A DNA stretch of 64,000 nucleotides from JAFGDI01 sp963667715 (GTDB taxonomy: Bacteria > Planctomycetota > Phycisphaerae > Sedimentisphaerales > SM23-30): the NCBI GenBank assembly GCA_963667715.1, contig OY763926.1, forward strand, positions 558,001-622,000. The letters are read 5' to 3'. The position numbers and the translations under genes are program-made. The notes below the pieces were generated by a model. The model worked only from the letters and a program-made list of their open reading frames with translations. It did not search any database and was not told the origin of the DNA. This document shows positions 8,847-17,971 of the stretch, piece by piece. How positions within the stretch are numbered: position 1 is the stretch's first letter; each line of letters begins with the position of its first letter.

Positions 8847-9893
8847 ATGAGAACCCAACAGGAAAAATTTGAGCTTATTTTCGATCATTTGTCTGGTCAG
8901 TCAAATAATCAGCAGTTAGTTGATGAGCTGATTGCTTCTGATGAGCAGGCCAGAGCTTTGTACGATGGCATTAAGCAGACTTTTGCTTCTCTCGATTGCT
9001 ATGATGTTAGTCATTCTATCGGGCTTGCAGACCGGACTGTCAATTTCGTCCGAGTCTCCGCCTCCGATACTCAAACCCCGGCCAATGCTTCTTCTCCTAA
9101 AGTTATCCTGCATCATAGGGACTTTTCCAGAGAAAGTAGATTTACCTGGGTTATGGGCAATTTCCGTGATCTCTTTGCTGTTGCCGCTTGTCTCTTTATT
9201 GTTTTCCTGGTTGGTAAGCCGGGCCTTGACTATTCGCGTCAGCTTGCACGTCAGGTTGAATGTCAGAGCCAGCTCGCTGAAGTCGGTTCTTCTTTTAATA
9301 GTTATGCCGCTGATAATGATGGCGAAATGCCTCAGGTCGCACAGGGCAGTAGTGCCAAGTGGTGGAATATTGGTGAGGCTGACCCCGATGCCGGCTCAAA
9401 TACCAGACATGTATATAAACTAGTAAAAGACGGCTATATTCGTCCTGACAGATTTATCTGTCCTGCTGGCAGTGATAACAACAGTGTCTATGCTCAGGTG
9501 AGCTCTATGACTAATGATCAGGCTCGCGGTCATGAAGATTTCCTCAGTAAGGACCATGTTGGATATAGCTTTAAGATCATCACACCTGGTCATGGCCAGA
9601 AGTGGGGACTCAAACGCGAAGCGATTGCCGCTGATAAAAACCCGATCTTCGCTGATTTCGATAGTAAACTTCAGAACGTTGTTTCTGTCCCTGAAGGATC
9701 AAAGCTACGTACCGTTAATTCCATGAACCATAATAATGGCGGCCAGGCTGTGCTTTTCTCTGATGGTAGTGTTATCTTTATGAAGAACCGACTTTACGGA
9801 CCGCAAAAAGATGATATCTTTACCATTAAAAAGGCTGTTGAATATTACGGCATCGAAAAGCCAGAAGAAGATGATACATTTATCGCACCTTAA
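8847..9893 (+). CDS. Membrane protein: anti-sigma-like N-terminus plus prepilin-like exterior domain
   Basis: Residues 1-100 are cytoplasmic in appearance (FELIFDHLSGQSNNQQLVDELIASD). This resembles the start of planctomycete anti-sigma/FecR-type proteins that follow ECF genes. One membrane helix lies near residues 107-124. The exterior begins CQSQLAEVGSSFNSYAADND (139-158), the pattern normally found right after the N-terminal helix of planctomycete prepilin-like DUF1559-type proteins. It ends with HNNGGQAVLFSDG, a variant of their H-X9-DG motif with ten residues between H and D. No zinc-binding HXXXCXXC anti-sigma motif is present. I infer a sensor or anchor for the ECF factor at 7920. Assignment to anti-sigma rests partly on position. 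Confidence 0.7.
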   Translation: MRTQQEKFELIFDHLSGQSNNQQLVDELIASDEQARALYDGIKQTFASLDCYDVSHSIGLADRTVNFVRVSASDTQTPANASSPKVILHHRDFSRESRFTWVMGNFRDLFAVAACLFIVFLVGKPGLDYSRQLARQVECQSQLAEVGSSFNSYAADNDGEMPQVAQGSSAKWWNIGEADPDAGSNTRHVYKLVKDGYIRPDRFICPAGSDNNSVYAQVSSMTNDQARGHEDFLSKDHVGYSFKIITPGHGQKWGLKREAIAADKNPIFADFDSKLQNVVSVPEGSKLRTVNSMNHNNGGQAVLFSDGSVIFMKNRLYGPQKDDIFTIKKAVEYYGIEKPEEDDTFIAP

Positions 9894-9951
9894 TATATAG
9901 TGCTAATGGTTAGATAAACTATTCGTTCTATATATCTTTTTAATATGTCTG

Positions 9952-10010
9952 AACAGGCTCAGTGTGGCTCTCAATCCTTTTATTGAGGTTATTCTGAGCC
10001 TGTTTTGTTT
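9952..10010 (+). terminator. Intrinsic terminator
   Basis: AACAGGCTCAG (9952-9962) pairs perfectly with CTGAGCCTGTT (9994-10004), with an inner CTCAAT/ATTGAG stem, followed by TTGTTT. It ends the sigma/anti-sigma region. Confidence 0.85.
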
Positions 10011-10208
10011 CTATTTGTAACTGTAAGTCTCGAATATTGTTGACAGTATTTGTGTTTACCTCCCGTCTTTTAAGCAGCTATTACACTTCGTATTGTGGTT
10101 GTTGACTTTCCTTGATATGGTATATATAATTAAGATGTAGGTTTTAGTTGCAAGTGTCCGGCTATTTTACCGGATTATGCCCTTTTCTTTTTTTTGAGGG
10201 TAATGGTG

Positions 10209-10415
10209 ATGATTTGCAAAGATAATATCAAAAAACTCATTATTTGCGGTCGTAAAGCTGAAGCTGTAAAGGAATTACGTGCCTTGAAGGGGTTGGGGGT
10301 AAAGGAAGCCCGACAGCAGATTGAAGCCTGTGAAAGAAAACTTATTGCTAGTGGTGAGCTTACCTGCGAAGTTGCTGGTAAAGGTATTTGGGGATGGCTC
10401 TCTTCCCATTTTTAA
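10209..10415 (+). CDS. Small protein with ribosomal L7/L12 C-terminal-like domain
   Basis: The 68-residue protein has the segment KKLIICGRKAEAVKELRALK followed by GLGVKEARQQIE. This matches the helix-turn core of the L7/L12 C-terminal domain (KI.VIK.VR..TGLGLKEAK). It lacks the N-terminal dimerisation part and ends with KGIWGWLSSHF. ATG 10209 is preferred because AGGG (10197-10200) is 8 bases upstream; ATG 10203 would be too close. Small stand-alone proteins of this type are known in many bacteria, and their role is unclear. It stands alone between a terminator and a long gap. Confidence 0.6.
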   Translation: MICKDNIKKLIICGRKAEAVKELRALKGLGVKEARQQIEACERKLIASGELTCEVAGKGIWGWLSSHF

Positions 10416-11021
10416 CTTCGCTCTACATCGCTTGCTAAATTTCTGCTAAAAAACTGCAAAATGCTCGCCCGGCATTGTGCTGACACCAGTTCCCTTTTTG
10501 CCATTTTCACCCTATTTTAATCTTTTCTCATATATTTCTTGTATGAAAATAGCTCTAACTTCTAGTTACTAGTTACTAATTTCTAAATACTAACTTCTCT
10601 CAAACTGACCAGCGGGAAGTTTAAGTTACCATTTCTGTGTAGTTAAATGATAAAAATATATTAATCTCACCAGGCTGTTCATGCCGATAATTAAATAGCC
10701 TCTTTATAAGGTTTTTGATTCATGTTGCTATTTTTTACTCATATTTCTCATGGCAATGTGTATTTTTACTAATAAATTGGTCTGTTTTTATAAAAATAAT
10801 TATTTTTTGTTTTTGTAATTACATGTAATTATAGATAATAAAAGATTCCTGAGAAGTTCCTATAATAATCAACTTCGATGGTTTGCATTTGTTTGTATTA
10901 TGTCTCTTCCTGGTGACAGGTCAGGATTATGACAGGGGAATATTATACCTGCTGTATAGTTATCTCTGGTTTAGACTGCTTCTATAATTGTCTATTTCGA
11001 GATAGCTCTGAGTACAATACT
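10416..11021. other. Gap with family C end and an operator-like palindrome
   Basis: It holds a family C terminal palindrome variant (10599-10625, CTCAAACTGACC...GTTTAAG), preceded by AATTTCTAAATAC-type text. At 10816-10831 is the perfect 16-bp palindrome TAATTACATGTAATTA, about 190 bases before the HTH-EIIA gene, which could be a regulator site. No gene was found. Confidence 0.5.
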
Positions 11022-11729
11022 ATGCCTTTTGGCTTTATGGACAGTAAGGAATTAGCAAAGTTCCTGGGCGACGATGCCAGGCGTATCGATAAGCTGGCCC
11101 AGCGCGGGAATATTCCCTGTCAACGCATCAATGGTAATTACCGATTCAATCGTGCAGAGATCACCGAATGGCTCCAGCAGCAGTTTGGCGGGTTTGCTCA
11201 TGGCGATCTGAAAATTATGGATGCCGGCATGTCCAGTCATCGCAATGTCGAAGATCAGCTTGTCGTTACTCCGCTGCTCAAATCCGCCGGCATTGACCTT
11301 ATGCTTCCCGCTCGTACAAAACGCAGCGTGCTAAAAGAGATGGTCAACCTCGCGATGGCTACTGAGCTGCTCTATGACCCTGATACTCTCGAAGCGGAAC
11401 TCGTTGCTCGTGAGGATATGTGCTCAACCGCCTTTGAAGATGGTGTTGCCGTCCCTCATCCACGTAGACCTCAGCAGTATATAATCGTTGATCCTATACT
11501 TGTCTTCGGCAGAACCAGTACTAGTATCGCCTTTGGTGCCCGTGACGGCAGTATGACAGACCTCTTCTTTATGGTCTGCGCTGACAATGATCAGCATCAT
11601 CTTCATATACTGGCTAGATTGTCCCGGATGTTCCACCATAAAGGATTCCTCGATCAGCTTCGTGATGCAGAGTCCGAAAGAGAGATTCTGGCCATACTGC
11701 ACGATACAGAAATTGCTGTATTAAAGTAA
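11022..11729 (+). CDS. HTH (excisionase-type) plus PTS EIIA-2 domain regulator
   Basis: The 235-residue protein (from ATG 11022) begins with a MerR/excisionase-like helix-turn-helix: DSKELAKFLGDDARRIDKLA, then RGNIPCQRINGNYRFNRAEI. A linker joins it to a fructose/nitrogen-type EIIA domain with the phosphohistidine motif GVAVPHPRR (His 146). EIIA-2 domains accept phosphate from HPr or NPr. Fused to DNA-binding parts they usually tune regulator activity rather than sugar uptake, and no EIIB or EIIC gene is near. An ATG at 10929 would add a Cys/Tyr-rich stretch unlike the family, so I prefer 11022; ATG 11037 is also possible. Its target may be its own region or the aro gene that follows. Confidence 0.8.
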   Translation: MPFGFMDSKELAKFLGDDARRIDKLAQRGNIPCQRINGNYRFNRAEITEWLQQQFGGFAHGDLKIMDAGMSSHRNVEDQLVVTPLLKSAGIDLMLPARTKRSVLKEMVNLAMATELLYDPDTLEAELVAREDMCSTAFEDGVAVPHPRRPQQYIIVDPILVFGRTSTSIAFGARDGSMTDLFFMVCADNDQHHLHILARLSRMFHHKGFLDQLRDAESEREILAILHDTEIAVLK

Positions 11730-11941
11730 CTTCCCGCCTATTTTAACATTTCTCTCCACCTTTTTTCACTATGTACCTCTGGTAGGCCCAGAAAAGTTGC
11801 CTTCATCTGTTTTTTTGGAGATTTTTGCAGTTTACTAGCATATAATCGGTTGAAATTAAATTTATCGTGTTTGCGACACCACAGGGGGCAAGACGCAGGC
11901 TGGTAGAAATTGAATGATTTGAGATTAGAAGGCTAAACCGA

Positions 11942-13552
11942 ATGAATATTTTAATCGCAGGTGCCAAGGGGACCGGCAAAAGTACTATAGGCAGGGAACT
12001 GGTAGGATTAACTGGCTTACAGATTATTGAAACTGATGATATCGTTGAACAGATTTTCGAAAATGAATCTGGCCGTAAACTCAGCTGTCGTCAGATATAT
12101 ATTGAAAAGGGCCCTGAATATTTCCGCTCGCTGGAAAGTCAGGCAGCTAGAATTGCCGCTGAAAAGGACTGGCACTTTGTTATCCTCGGCGGCTCGATCC
12201 TTATGAACCCCGACAATCGACGTCTGCTTAGAAATGGCGCGATGATCATTTATTTAACTGCTCCTATCGAAACTTCATGGCAGCGAGTACTCGAAGGCGG
12301 ACTGCCGCCATGGCTCAGTGAAGAAGATGGCAAAGATAAGTATACTAAAGAAGTTGAGTATCGTAATGAAGTGCTCACTCCTTTCGCTGATATTGTTATG
12401 GATAGCTCAGAGGCTACTCCCGCCGAGCTGGCCGGTCGTGTTATCGAGCTTATCAAAGAGGAACTTTCCATTCGCAGTCATGCCGCCAATACTTACGGCC
12501 AGATTATTCATATGACCACCTTTGGCGAAAGTCATGGCCCCGCTATTGGCGCTGTGCTTGATGGTGTCAGACCTGGCCTCGAAATTACCGAAGAGGAAAT
12601 CCAGCTGCAGCTTAACCGCAGACGACCTGGCCAAAGCGATTATGTTACACCGCGTAGCGAAAAAGATAGAGTACATATTCTCTCTGGCGTATTTGAAGGT
12701 AAAAGCACCGGTGCTCCTATCGCTATGGTACTCTACAATCAAGATCAGGATTCCAGTAAGTACGAAGGTATAAAGGAAATGTTCCGACCTGGCCATGCCG
12801 ACTTCACTTTCTATAAAAAGTACGGCATACGCGATTATCGCGGCGGTGGCCGCTCCTCCGGCCGTGAAACTGCCGGACGTGTTATGTGTGGTGCTATTGC
12901 CCGTAAGGTACTCGCCCAGCGTGGTGTCGAGTTCATCGCCCATGCAACCGAGATTGCCGGTATCAAGGCCGAAAAGTGCGATTATGATTTCATCGAAAAA
13001 AGCCCAGTACGCTGCGGTGATAAAGATGCCGCCGAAAAAATGCAGCAGGCAATTATTGCCGCCAAGGATGCCGAAGACTCTGTCGGCGGTATTGTTCAGC
13101 TAGAGATCAAAGGTGTGCCCGCCGGGCTCGGCGATCCGGTCTTCGATAAGCTAGACGCCAGATTAACCAAAGCTCTCTTTAGCCTCGGTGCTACCAAAGG
13201 TATCGAAGTTGGCCTTGGCTTTGAGCTTAGCCGTATGCGTGGCAGCGAGTCAAACGATAATATGAAAGATGGAGACTTTGTCAGTAACAATGCAGGCGGT
13301 ATTACCGGCGGTATATCAACCGGTCAGGATATAGTTATCCGCATCGGTGTTAAGCCGACCTCTTCCATTGCCAGCGAACAGCAGACCATCGGCATCGACG
13401 GCGAAAACACCAAGATCGAAGTCCACGGCCGTCACGACCCCTGTATCGTTCCACGCGTTATCCCCGTTGTCGAAAACATGGCCGCTCTGGTCATCTGGGA
13501 CGCCTGGGAAACCCAATGCCACATAAAACCCGATTGGCAAACCGCTGAATAA
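11942..13552 (+). CDS. aroK/aroC: Fused shikimate kinase - chorismate synthase
   Basis: Two steps of aromatic amino acid synthesis are in one 536-residue chain. Residues 1-175 are shikimate kinase: P-loop GAKGTGKST (7-15), shikimate-site TDD (31-33) and GGS (83-85). From about residue 184 a full-length chorismate synthase follows: TFGESHGP, RRRPGQSD and GGRSSGRETAGRV, the FMN and EPSP site motifs. The enzymes act at steps 5 and 7 and are joined directly without a long linker; EPSP synthase (step 6) is not nearby. Start ATG 11942 is right at the P-loop strand. aroB lies at 19575-20660 on the other strand. A hairpin terminator follows. Confidence 0.95.
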   Translation: MNILIAGAKGTGKSTIGRELVGLTGLQIIETDDIVEQIFENESGRKLSCRQIYIEKGPEYFRSLESQAARIAAEKDWHFVILGGSILMNPDNRRLLRNGAMIIYLTAPIETSWQRVLEGGLPPWLSEEDGKDKYTKEVEYRNEVLTPFADIVMDSSEATPAELAGRVIELIKEELSIRSHAANTYGQIIHMTTFGESHGPAIGAVLDGVRPGLEITEEEIQLQLNRRRPGQSDYVTPRSEKDRVHILSGVFEGKSTGAPIAMVLYNQDQDSSKYEGIKEMFRPGHADFTFYKKYGIRDYRGGGRSSGRETAGRVMCGAIARKVLAQRGVEFIAHATEIAGIKAEKCDYDFIEKSPVRCGDKDAAEKMQQAIIAAKDAEDSVGGIVQLEIKGVPAGLGDPVFDKLDARLTKALFSLGATKGIEVGLGFELSRMRGSESNDNMKDGDFVSNNAGGITGGISTGQDIVIRIGVKPTSSIASEQQTIGIDGENTKIEVHGRHDPCIVPRVIPVVENMAALVIWDAWETQCHIKPDWQTAE

Positions 13553-13579
13553 TTCATTTTAGTATAAATGATTCTTGAA

Positions 13580-13610
13580 TTTACCTTCCCCCGTAATAGG
13601 GGAAGGTAAA
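13580..13610. terminator. Hairpin after aroK/aroC
   Basis: TTTACCTTCCCC (13580-13591) and GGGGAAGGTAAA (13599-13610) form a perfect 12-bp stem with a 7-base loop. The T tract is weak on the plus strand, so termination is likely but not certain. Confidence 0.65.
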
Positions 13611-13709
13611 ATATCTTGAACTTTTATAAATGCATACTCAAGCTCTCGAAAAAATCCAGCGAGTCAAACGAGCGGTTATCCTGTCTAAAAAAAATAGAAA
13701 GTAAAGATC

Positions 13710-14351
13710 ATGCCGGAAAATGATATGAAGCCAAAGTGGAATGATATCGCAGCTGAACTAAAAGAAATATCCCAAAAGGGTCTGGCCTTTGCAAAGGATA
13801 GTTTCGATATCGAACGCTATACCAGGCTTCAGACTATTGCCGTGGATATGTTCGCCGAGAGCAGTGGTATCCCGCGTGAAGATATTCTCAAAGCCTTTCA
13901 GGACGACACCGGCTATCCTACTCCCCGCACCGACTGCCGAGGCGTGGTATTTAAAGATAATAAAATTCTACTCGTCAAAGAGATAGAAGACGGCGGCTGG
14001 ACTCTGCCCGGCGGCTGGTGTGATAATGGTATGACCGGCTCAGAAAACGCCGCTCGTGAAGTATGGGAAGAAAGCGGATACGAGGTAAAAGTACTCCGAC
14101 TTATGGGCGTACTTGATCGCGACAAACACGGCAATCATCCAACTTATCCCTATAACGTATACAAACTCTTCTATGAATGCGAGATAACCGGCGGCCAGCC
14201 AAAGCCCAGCAATGAGACCAGTGAGATTCGCTTCTTCGCCGAAGACGAGATAGAATCCCTCCAGCTATCAGAGGCCCGCACCAAACACTATCAACTAAAA
14301 TGGATGTTCGACCTCCATCGCAACCCGGTAGTCCATGCGGTATTTGATTAA
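13710..14351 (+). CDS. Nudix hydrolase with PF12535-like N-terminal region
   Basis: The 213-residue protein has an N-terminal helical region, KWNDIAAELKEISQKGLAFA and TRLQTIAVDMFAESSG, as in Nudix proteins with the 'Nudix_hydro_N' domain. A Nudix domain follows from about residue 68. The box runs from GGWCDNGM to REVWEESGY. The first glutamate of the standard GX5EX7REUXEE pattern is replaced by Met, which is tolerated in this subfamily, and the catalytic REVWEE is intact. It probably cleaves a nucleoside diphosphate derivative, with substrate unknown. The start is ATG 13710. Confidence 0.88.
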   Translation: MPENDMKPKWNDIAAELKEISQKGLAFAKDSFDIERYTRLQTIAVDMFAESSGIPREDILKAFQDDTGYPTPRTDCRGVVFKDNKILLVKEIEDGGWTLPGGWCDNGMTGSENAAREVWEESGYEVKVLRLMGVLDRDKHGNHPTYPYNVYKLFYECEITGGQPKPSNETSEIRFFAEDEIESLQLSEARTKHYQLKWMFDLHRNPVVHAVFD

Positions 14352-14393
14352 AATACTGCGGCTTTGCTTGGTAGAAATAAGGCTCAGCTTCGT

Positions 14394-17300
14394 TTAGTCT
14401 GGGCTTTGCAGTTTTATTGATAAGGGTTTGCTAAAGTCTGTTATCTTTGTTTTATTTTCCTTATAATCTTTACCAGATTCTATCTCGATATAATATTCAC
14501 CATCTGCGTTGGGGTTTATCTCTGTAATGATAAAACAACCATTGTTATCAGTTCGTTGGCTATCGGAATAAAATGAAAAACCATGGTTATTACTATCGGT
14601 GAAGGTGATATGATATGGAATCCATGCGGCGGGAGTGTTGTCGCTATTGGTTATTATCCCGGTAATTGCAATTGTTTCCGGCATCGTTATATCCAGCTGC
14701 TTTATTGGTTCGTGTGCTGGAAGTGTGATTTTGGGGAAAGTTATATAGCAGTTGCTGCGATGTACAGTTAAAGTATATGTGCCGCCTATTGGGATAGGGC
14801 TTATTGCGTATTTTTGTGTAAAGCTGCTACCGCTCTTGTTGTTTATGTCGGCAAGGTTTTGTATTTCATGATCGTTTACAGTGTTGATCGATACAAATAA
14901 TCCAGAGGCAGCAGAGCCGTCCTGTTCGAAAATATTTCCAAATATCATTCCAGCAGGATATGCTGGGATTATAATATTCATAGGAGTTGTTGAACCGTTA
15001 ATTGCAGTTGTATATTCATGGAAAAAACACCCGCTGGTATTGCCGATTGAGCAGGTTATTTTCCCTGGAGCCTGTACTGTTGTTTGAACAATACCGTCAT
15101 GGATTTCCAGAACTTCATATTTTCTCTGGTGTTTGCTGTTGATATCATCTGAATAGAGTTTTATAGTTCCTGTTGGTTTGGCTGATTCTTTGGGGAGGTC
15201 GAAAGAAATTGTAATCGGTTTCTGCTGGTATGGTTTTCCGTCTGGCGTAAGTTTGTTGGAAAGGTCAATGCTTAATAGTGCAGGCACTTCTTTTTCCAGG
15301 TTTATGCTGCTGTAATAAGAGCCTGTGCCGATCTCAATAATATTACCCCATGGATTTATGATTTCAAAAGTTGCTTTATTTCCTGTTGTGGTCACCTCTG
15401 CATATTCGGGCCGTGCTAGCGTTGTGCTCGTTGTGCCTTGTCTGGTATTTATTGAGATACCCTGTTTGTATTTTATTGATGGTTTGTTGTTTTTGGCCGG
15501 CAACGTATCAAGAGGGCCGGTGATTTCGCCTTTAATAATAAGCGGCTTGTCAAGCTTGATCTCAATGTTAGAGTCACCTGCTGTTATATTGTCTACATGT
15601 TTATAGCCAAAGCCGGGGGCTTCAATGTAAATGCTTATCGGTTGATTTGCTTTCAAGTGGTCTATGTAGAATGTTCCGGAGTCGTTACTGGTTGCGATAA
15701 GTTTCCTCTGAGATTCTTCTAAGGTGTATCGTTGGTGATTGTTTTTACATGCAAGTAATATTCTTGCATTAGGTACTGGTTTGTTGTCAATAGCTGATAT
15801 TACTCTGCCTTTGGCCGGGAGAGTTGGATGCAATTTAAGAACAAGCGGAGTATCTGGAGACAGTTTGATATTAGTGAAACTGGTTTCTTCCATTCCGTCG
15901 GCAATTATGACAATATTGAATTTATTATCTATTGCATTTTTGATTTCAGCTTTACCGTCGATGTCAGTTGTAAGGTTCATGTTAGCTGTGGATGATGAAT
16001 CGATCTGGTAGCGGCCGTATAATTTTGCGTTTGCAATTGGATTGTTATTTTCGTCTACAACCTCTATCGCAGAGCAAAAACCTGGCTGAAGTGTTATTGT
16101 TATGTCTTCTTTCTGTTGGCCCTCGCTCATCATGAACGGGCCGTAAATATATGGTGCATATCCTTCCATTTCAGCGTAGATGTATACTTTTCCCGGCTCC
16201 AGATGAGCTTCGAACTTGTTGTAGTCTGGGTCAGTAATATCTAGTTCTTTATACCTGGAATTTAGTGATCCGGAGTTAATATATACCTTGGTTTTATTGC
16301 TACCGTAATAATCGATTATCATATTGCAGTCAACAGCCCGGTTGTCCCAGGTTAGTACTGTGCCTTTGATATAGGCTGTGTTATTTTCGTGATAGTTGCT
16401 ATCCTCTGGATTGTATATCTGTTTGCCATGTGTACTTTCCAATTCAGTCATTATTTCAACCGCTTGTTCTGGTGACAGTATTTTTCCGGCAAAGGTTATG
16501 GTTGCATCTGATGCCAGCAGCAGGGCCCAACTCACAGCAATGGTTATAATGAGAGCCAGGAGCCATCTGGTAAGCCCGGAATTTATTTGCGGCTTATAGC
16601 CGGGAATGAGCATCCGGCGGGCCCGCTCTATAGTCTGATTTTTATTGCTGCTGAAGGCAAGCCTCATTCCCGCCATCTGAGATGTGCTGTGGGAGTTTAT
16701 TATCCAGTCCAGCAGCAGTTGGGCATAGTTGTGATCCGTTCCCATGGTCACAGCTGCTATTGTGTCGCAGCATGCTTCACGCTCTGAGCGTATCTGACGG
16801 CTGATGAGCCAGACTGCCGGGTTGAAAAATAAAAATGATTCTACGATAAGCTGGATAATGTTAAAGAGATAGTCGTGGCGTTTGATGTGAGCCATTTCAT
16901 GAGCAATAATGGCTTTGATGGTTTTTAGTGTTTCTGGTGATGTCCCGGATATTACCGACAGCGGCAGAAGAATCGCCGGAGATAGAATTCCGATAACGGC
17001 AGGTGAATTGATAGTCGAGCAGGCAAGAATTCTGATGTTTTGTTTCAGTTTAAGGCAATATCTTATCTCGTTAGCAATCTGCAGTATTTCCGGGGTGTTT
17101 ATTGGTAAACAGTTTTGCCTTATCCGGCCGAGCTTGCTAAAGAGGAAGGCAAGTCTTATGAGCATAGCCCCAGAGCCGCCTGCCCATACGATAAGTGTAT
17201 ATGTAGCCCATGAGAGATGGCTTTTTTGCGGTGAAATAGAACCTTCTGATACAATTGTTTCGTATGTAGTATTTTCAGTTTGTATATCTGGAGTATTGCT

Positions 17301-17564
17301 GGATATTACAGTTGATGGTAGTGGGTTTACTGTTGCCGGTGGAGTGTGACGGATAATGGAAAAGGTCAGGAATAGAGATATTATAACTGTTATAAGTGCT
17401 GCTACTGATATGTTGTATCTTTTGTCTGGTTTATTGGTTGGGGTCAGGCCAAGTACAACCCAGAGCAAGATCGATATTATTCCTGCCTGCCATATACTGT
17501 GAAGCAGGGTCCTGGCGAGGGCATTAGCCATCGGGCCGGAGAGTAAGTGTATAATCTCATTCAT
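14394..17564 (-). CDS. BlaR1/MecR1-type M56 peptidase receptor with long beta-sandwich exterior
   Basis: The 1056-residue integral membrane protein has membrane helices at about 25-42, 52-70, 120-142 and 330-352. The cytosolic metalloprotease site is HEMAH (222-226), with EREACCD (from 261) as third zinc ligand. In BlaR1 signalling, ligand outside triggers this protease and inactivates the BlaI repressor. Here the exterior (about residues 360-1056) is not a penicillin-binding domain. It is a string of carboxypeptidase-regulatory-like beta-sandwiches, for example KGTVLTWDNRAVD, KGRVISAIDNKPVPNARILL and GIITNSDNTPAAW. The ligand is therefore not predicted to be a beta-lactam. The start overlaps the BlaI-type gene by 4 bases (ATGA), so the two are co-translated. 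Confidence 0.88.
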   Translation of the reverse strand: MNEIIHLLSGPMANALARTLLHSIWQAGIISILLWVVLGLTPTNKPDKRYNISVAALITVIISLFLTFSIIRHTPPATVNPLPSTVISSNTPDIQTENTTYETIVSEGSISPQKSHLSWATYTLIVWAGGSGAMLIRLAFLFSKLGRIRQNCLPINTPEILQIANEIRYCLKLKQNIRILACSTINSPAVIGILSPAILLPLSVISGTSPETLKTIKAIIAHEMAHIKRHDYLFNIIQLIVESFLFFNPAVWLISRQIRSEREACCDTIAAVTMGTDHNYAQLLLDWIINSHSTSQMAGMRLAFSSNKNQTIERARRMLIPGYKPQINSGLTRWLLALIITIAVSWALLLASDATITFAGKILSPEQAVEIMTELESTHGKQIYNPEDSNYHENNTAYIKGTVLTWDNRAVDCNMIIDYYGSNKTKVYINSGSLNSRYKELDITDPDYNKFEAHLEPGKVYIYAEMEGYAPYIYGPFMMSEGQQKEDITITLQPGFCSAIEVVDENNNPIANAKLYGRYQIDSSSTANMNLTTDIDGKAEIKNAIDNKFNIVIIADGMEETSFTNIKLSPDTPLVLKLHPTLPAKGRVISAIDNKPVPNARILLACKNNHQRYTLEESQRKLIATSNDSGTFYIDHLKANQPISIYIEAPGFGYKHVDNITAGDSNIEIKLDKPLIIKGEITGPLDTLPAKNNKPSIKYKQGISINTRQGTTSTTLARPEYAEVTTTGNKATFEIINPWGNIIEIGTGSYYSSINLEKEVPALLSIDLSNKLTPDGKPYQQKPITISFDLPKESAKPTGTIKLYSDDINSKHQRKYEVLEIHDGIVQTTVQAPGKITCSIGNTSGCFFHEYTTAINGSTTPMNIIIPAYPAGMIFGNIFEQDGSAASGLFVSINTVNDHEIQNLADINNKSGSSFTQKYAISPIPIGGTYTLTVHRSNCYITFPKITLPAHEPIKQLDITMPETIAITGIITNSDNTPAAWIPYHITFTDSNNHGFSFYSDSQRTDNNGCFIITEINPNADGEYYIEIESGKDYKENKTKITDFSKPLSIKLQSPD

Positions 17565-17950
17565 TTTTTCTCTCCTTTACGAGCTTTATTGAGCAGGTTT
17601 TCCAGTTCAGATAGCTCTTTCTTGCTGAGCTTTTCCGGTGCCAGGTGCTGCAGCAGTCCCGAGCATGAGCCATCAAATACTTTATCGATAAACTGGCTGA
17701 GAAGAGAAGACATGACATTGTTTTTTTTCTGGCAAGCCTGATAGTGCCATATCCCATCGACTTTACTGCGAGTCAAAAAGCCTTTTTGGGTAAGTCGCTG
17801 GATAATAGTGAGTATAGTTGTTCTTGCGTAACCATTTCTGTCGGCAAGAATCTCAGCTACCTTTTGCACTGTACAAGGCTGAATGTCCCAAATGATCTTT
17901 AATACTTCAAGTTCCAGTTCGCCGAGATTGTTTATTTTTTCCTGCATCAT
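17561..17950 (-). CDS. BlaI/MecI-family winged-helix repressor
   Basis: The 129-residue protein has the family fold: LGELELEVLKIIWD, the recognition region RTTILTIIQRLTQKGFL, and a C-terminal dimerisation helix region ending LNKARKGEKK. These repressors bind as dimers to TACA/TGTA palindromes and are cleaved when the partner M56 receptor is activated. Two matching palindromes lie just upstream (17972-18007), so it is probably autoregulated together with the receptor. The start is ATG 17948-17950, with a second ATG codon directly after. Confidence 0.93.
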   Translation of the reverse strand: MMQEKINNLGELELEVLKIIWDIQPCTVQKVAEILADRNGYARTTILTIIQRLTQKGFLTRSKVDGIWHYQACQKKNNVMSSLLSQFIDKVFDGSCSGLLQHLAPEKLSKKELSELENLLNKARKGEKK

Positions 17951-17971
17951 GACCGCCTTTTGATATAGATA

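Noticed and set aside
10929..11021. N-terminal extension of the HTH-EIIA protein
   Set aside because: Cys/Tyr-rich 31 residues do not resemble a domain; HTH begins right after ATG 11022/11037.
11855..11940. Possible riboswitch before aroK/aroC (CACCACAGGGGGCAAGACGC)
   Set aside because: Only a small GTGT/ACAC stem is visible; no match to a riboswitch core that I know.
12407..12943. 178-codon frame opposite aroK/aroC
   Set aside because: Shadow of a well-supported coding region on the other strand.
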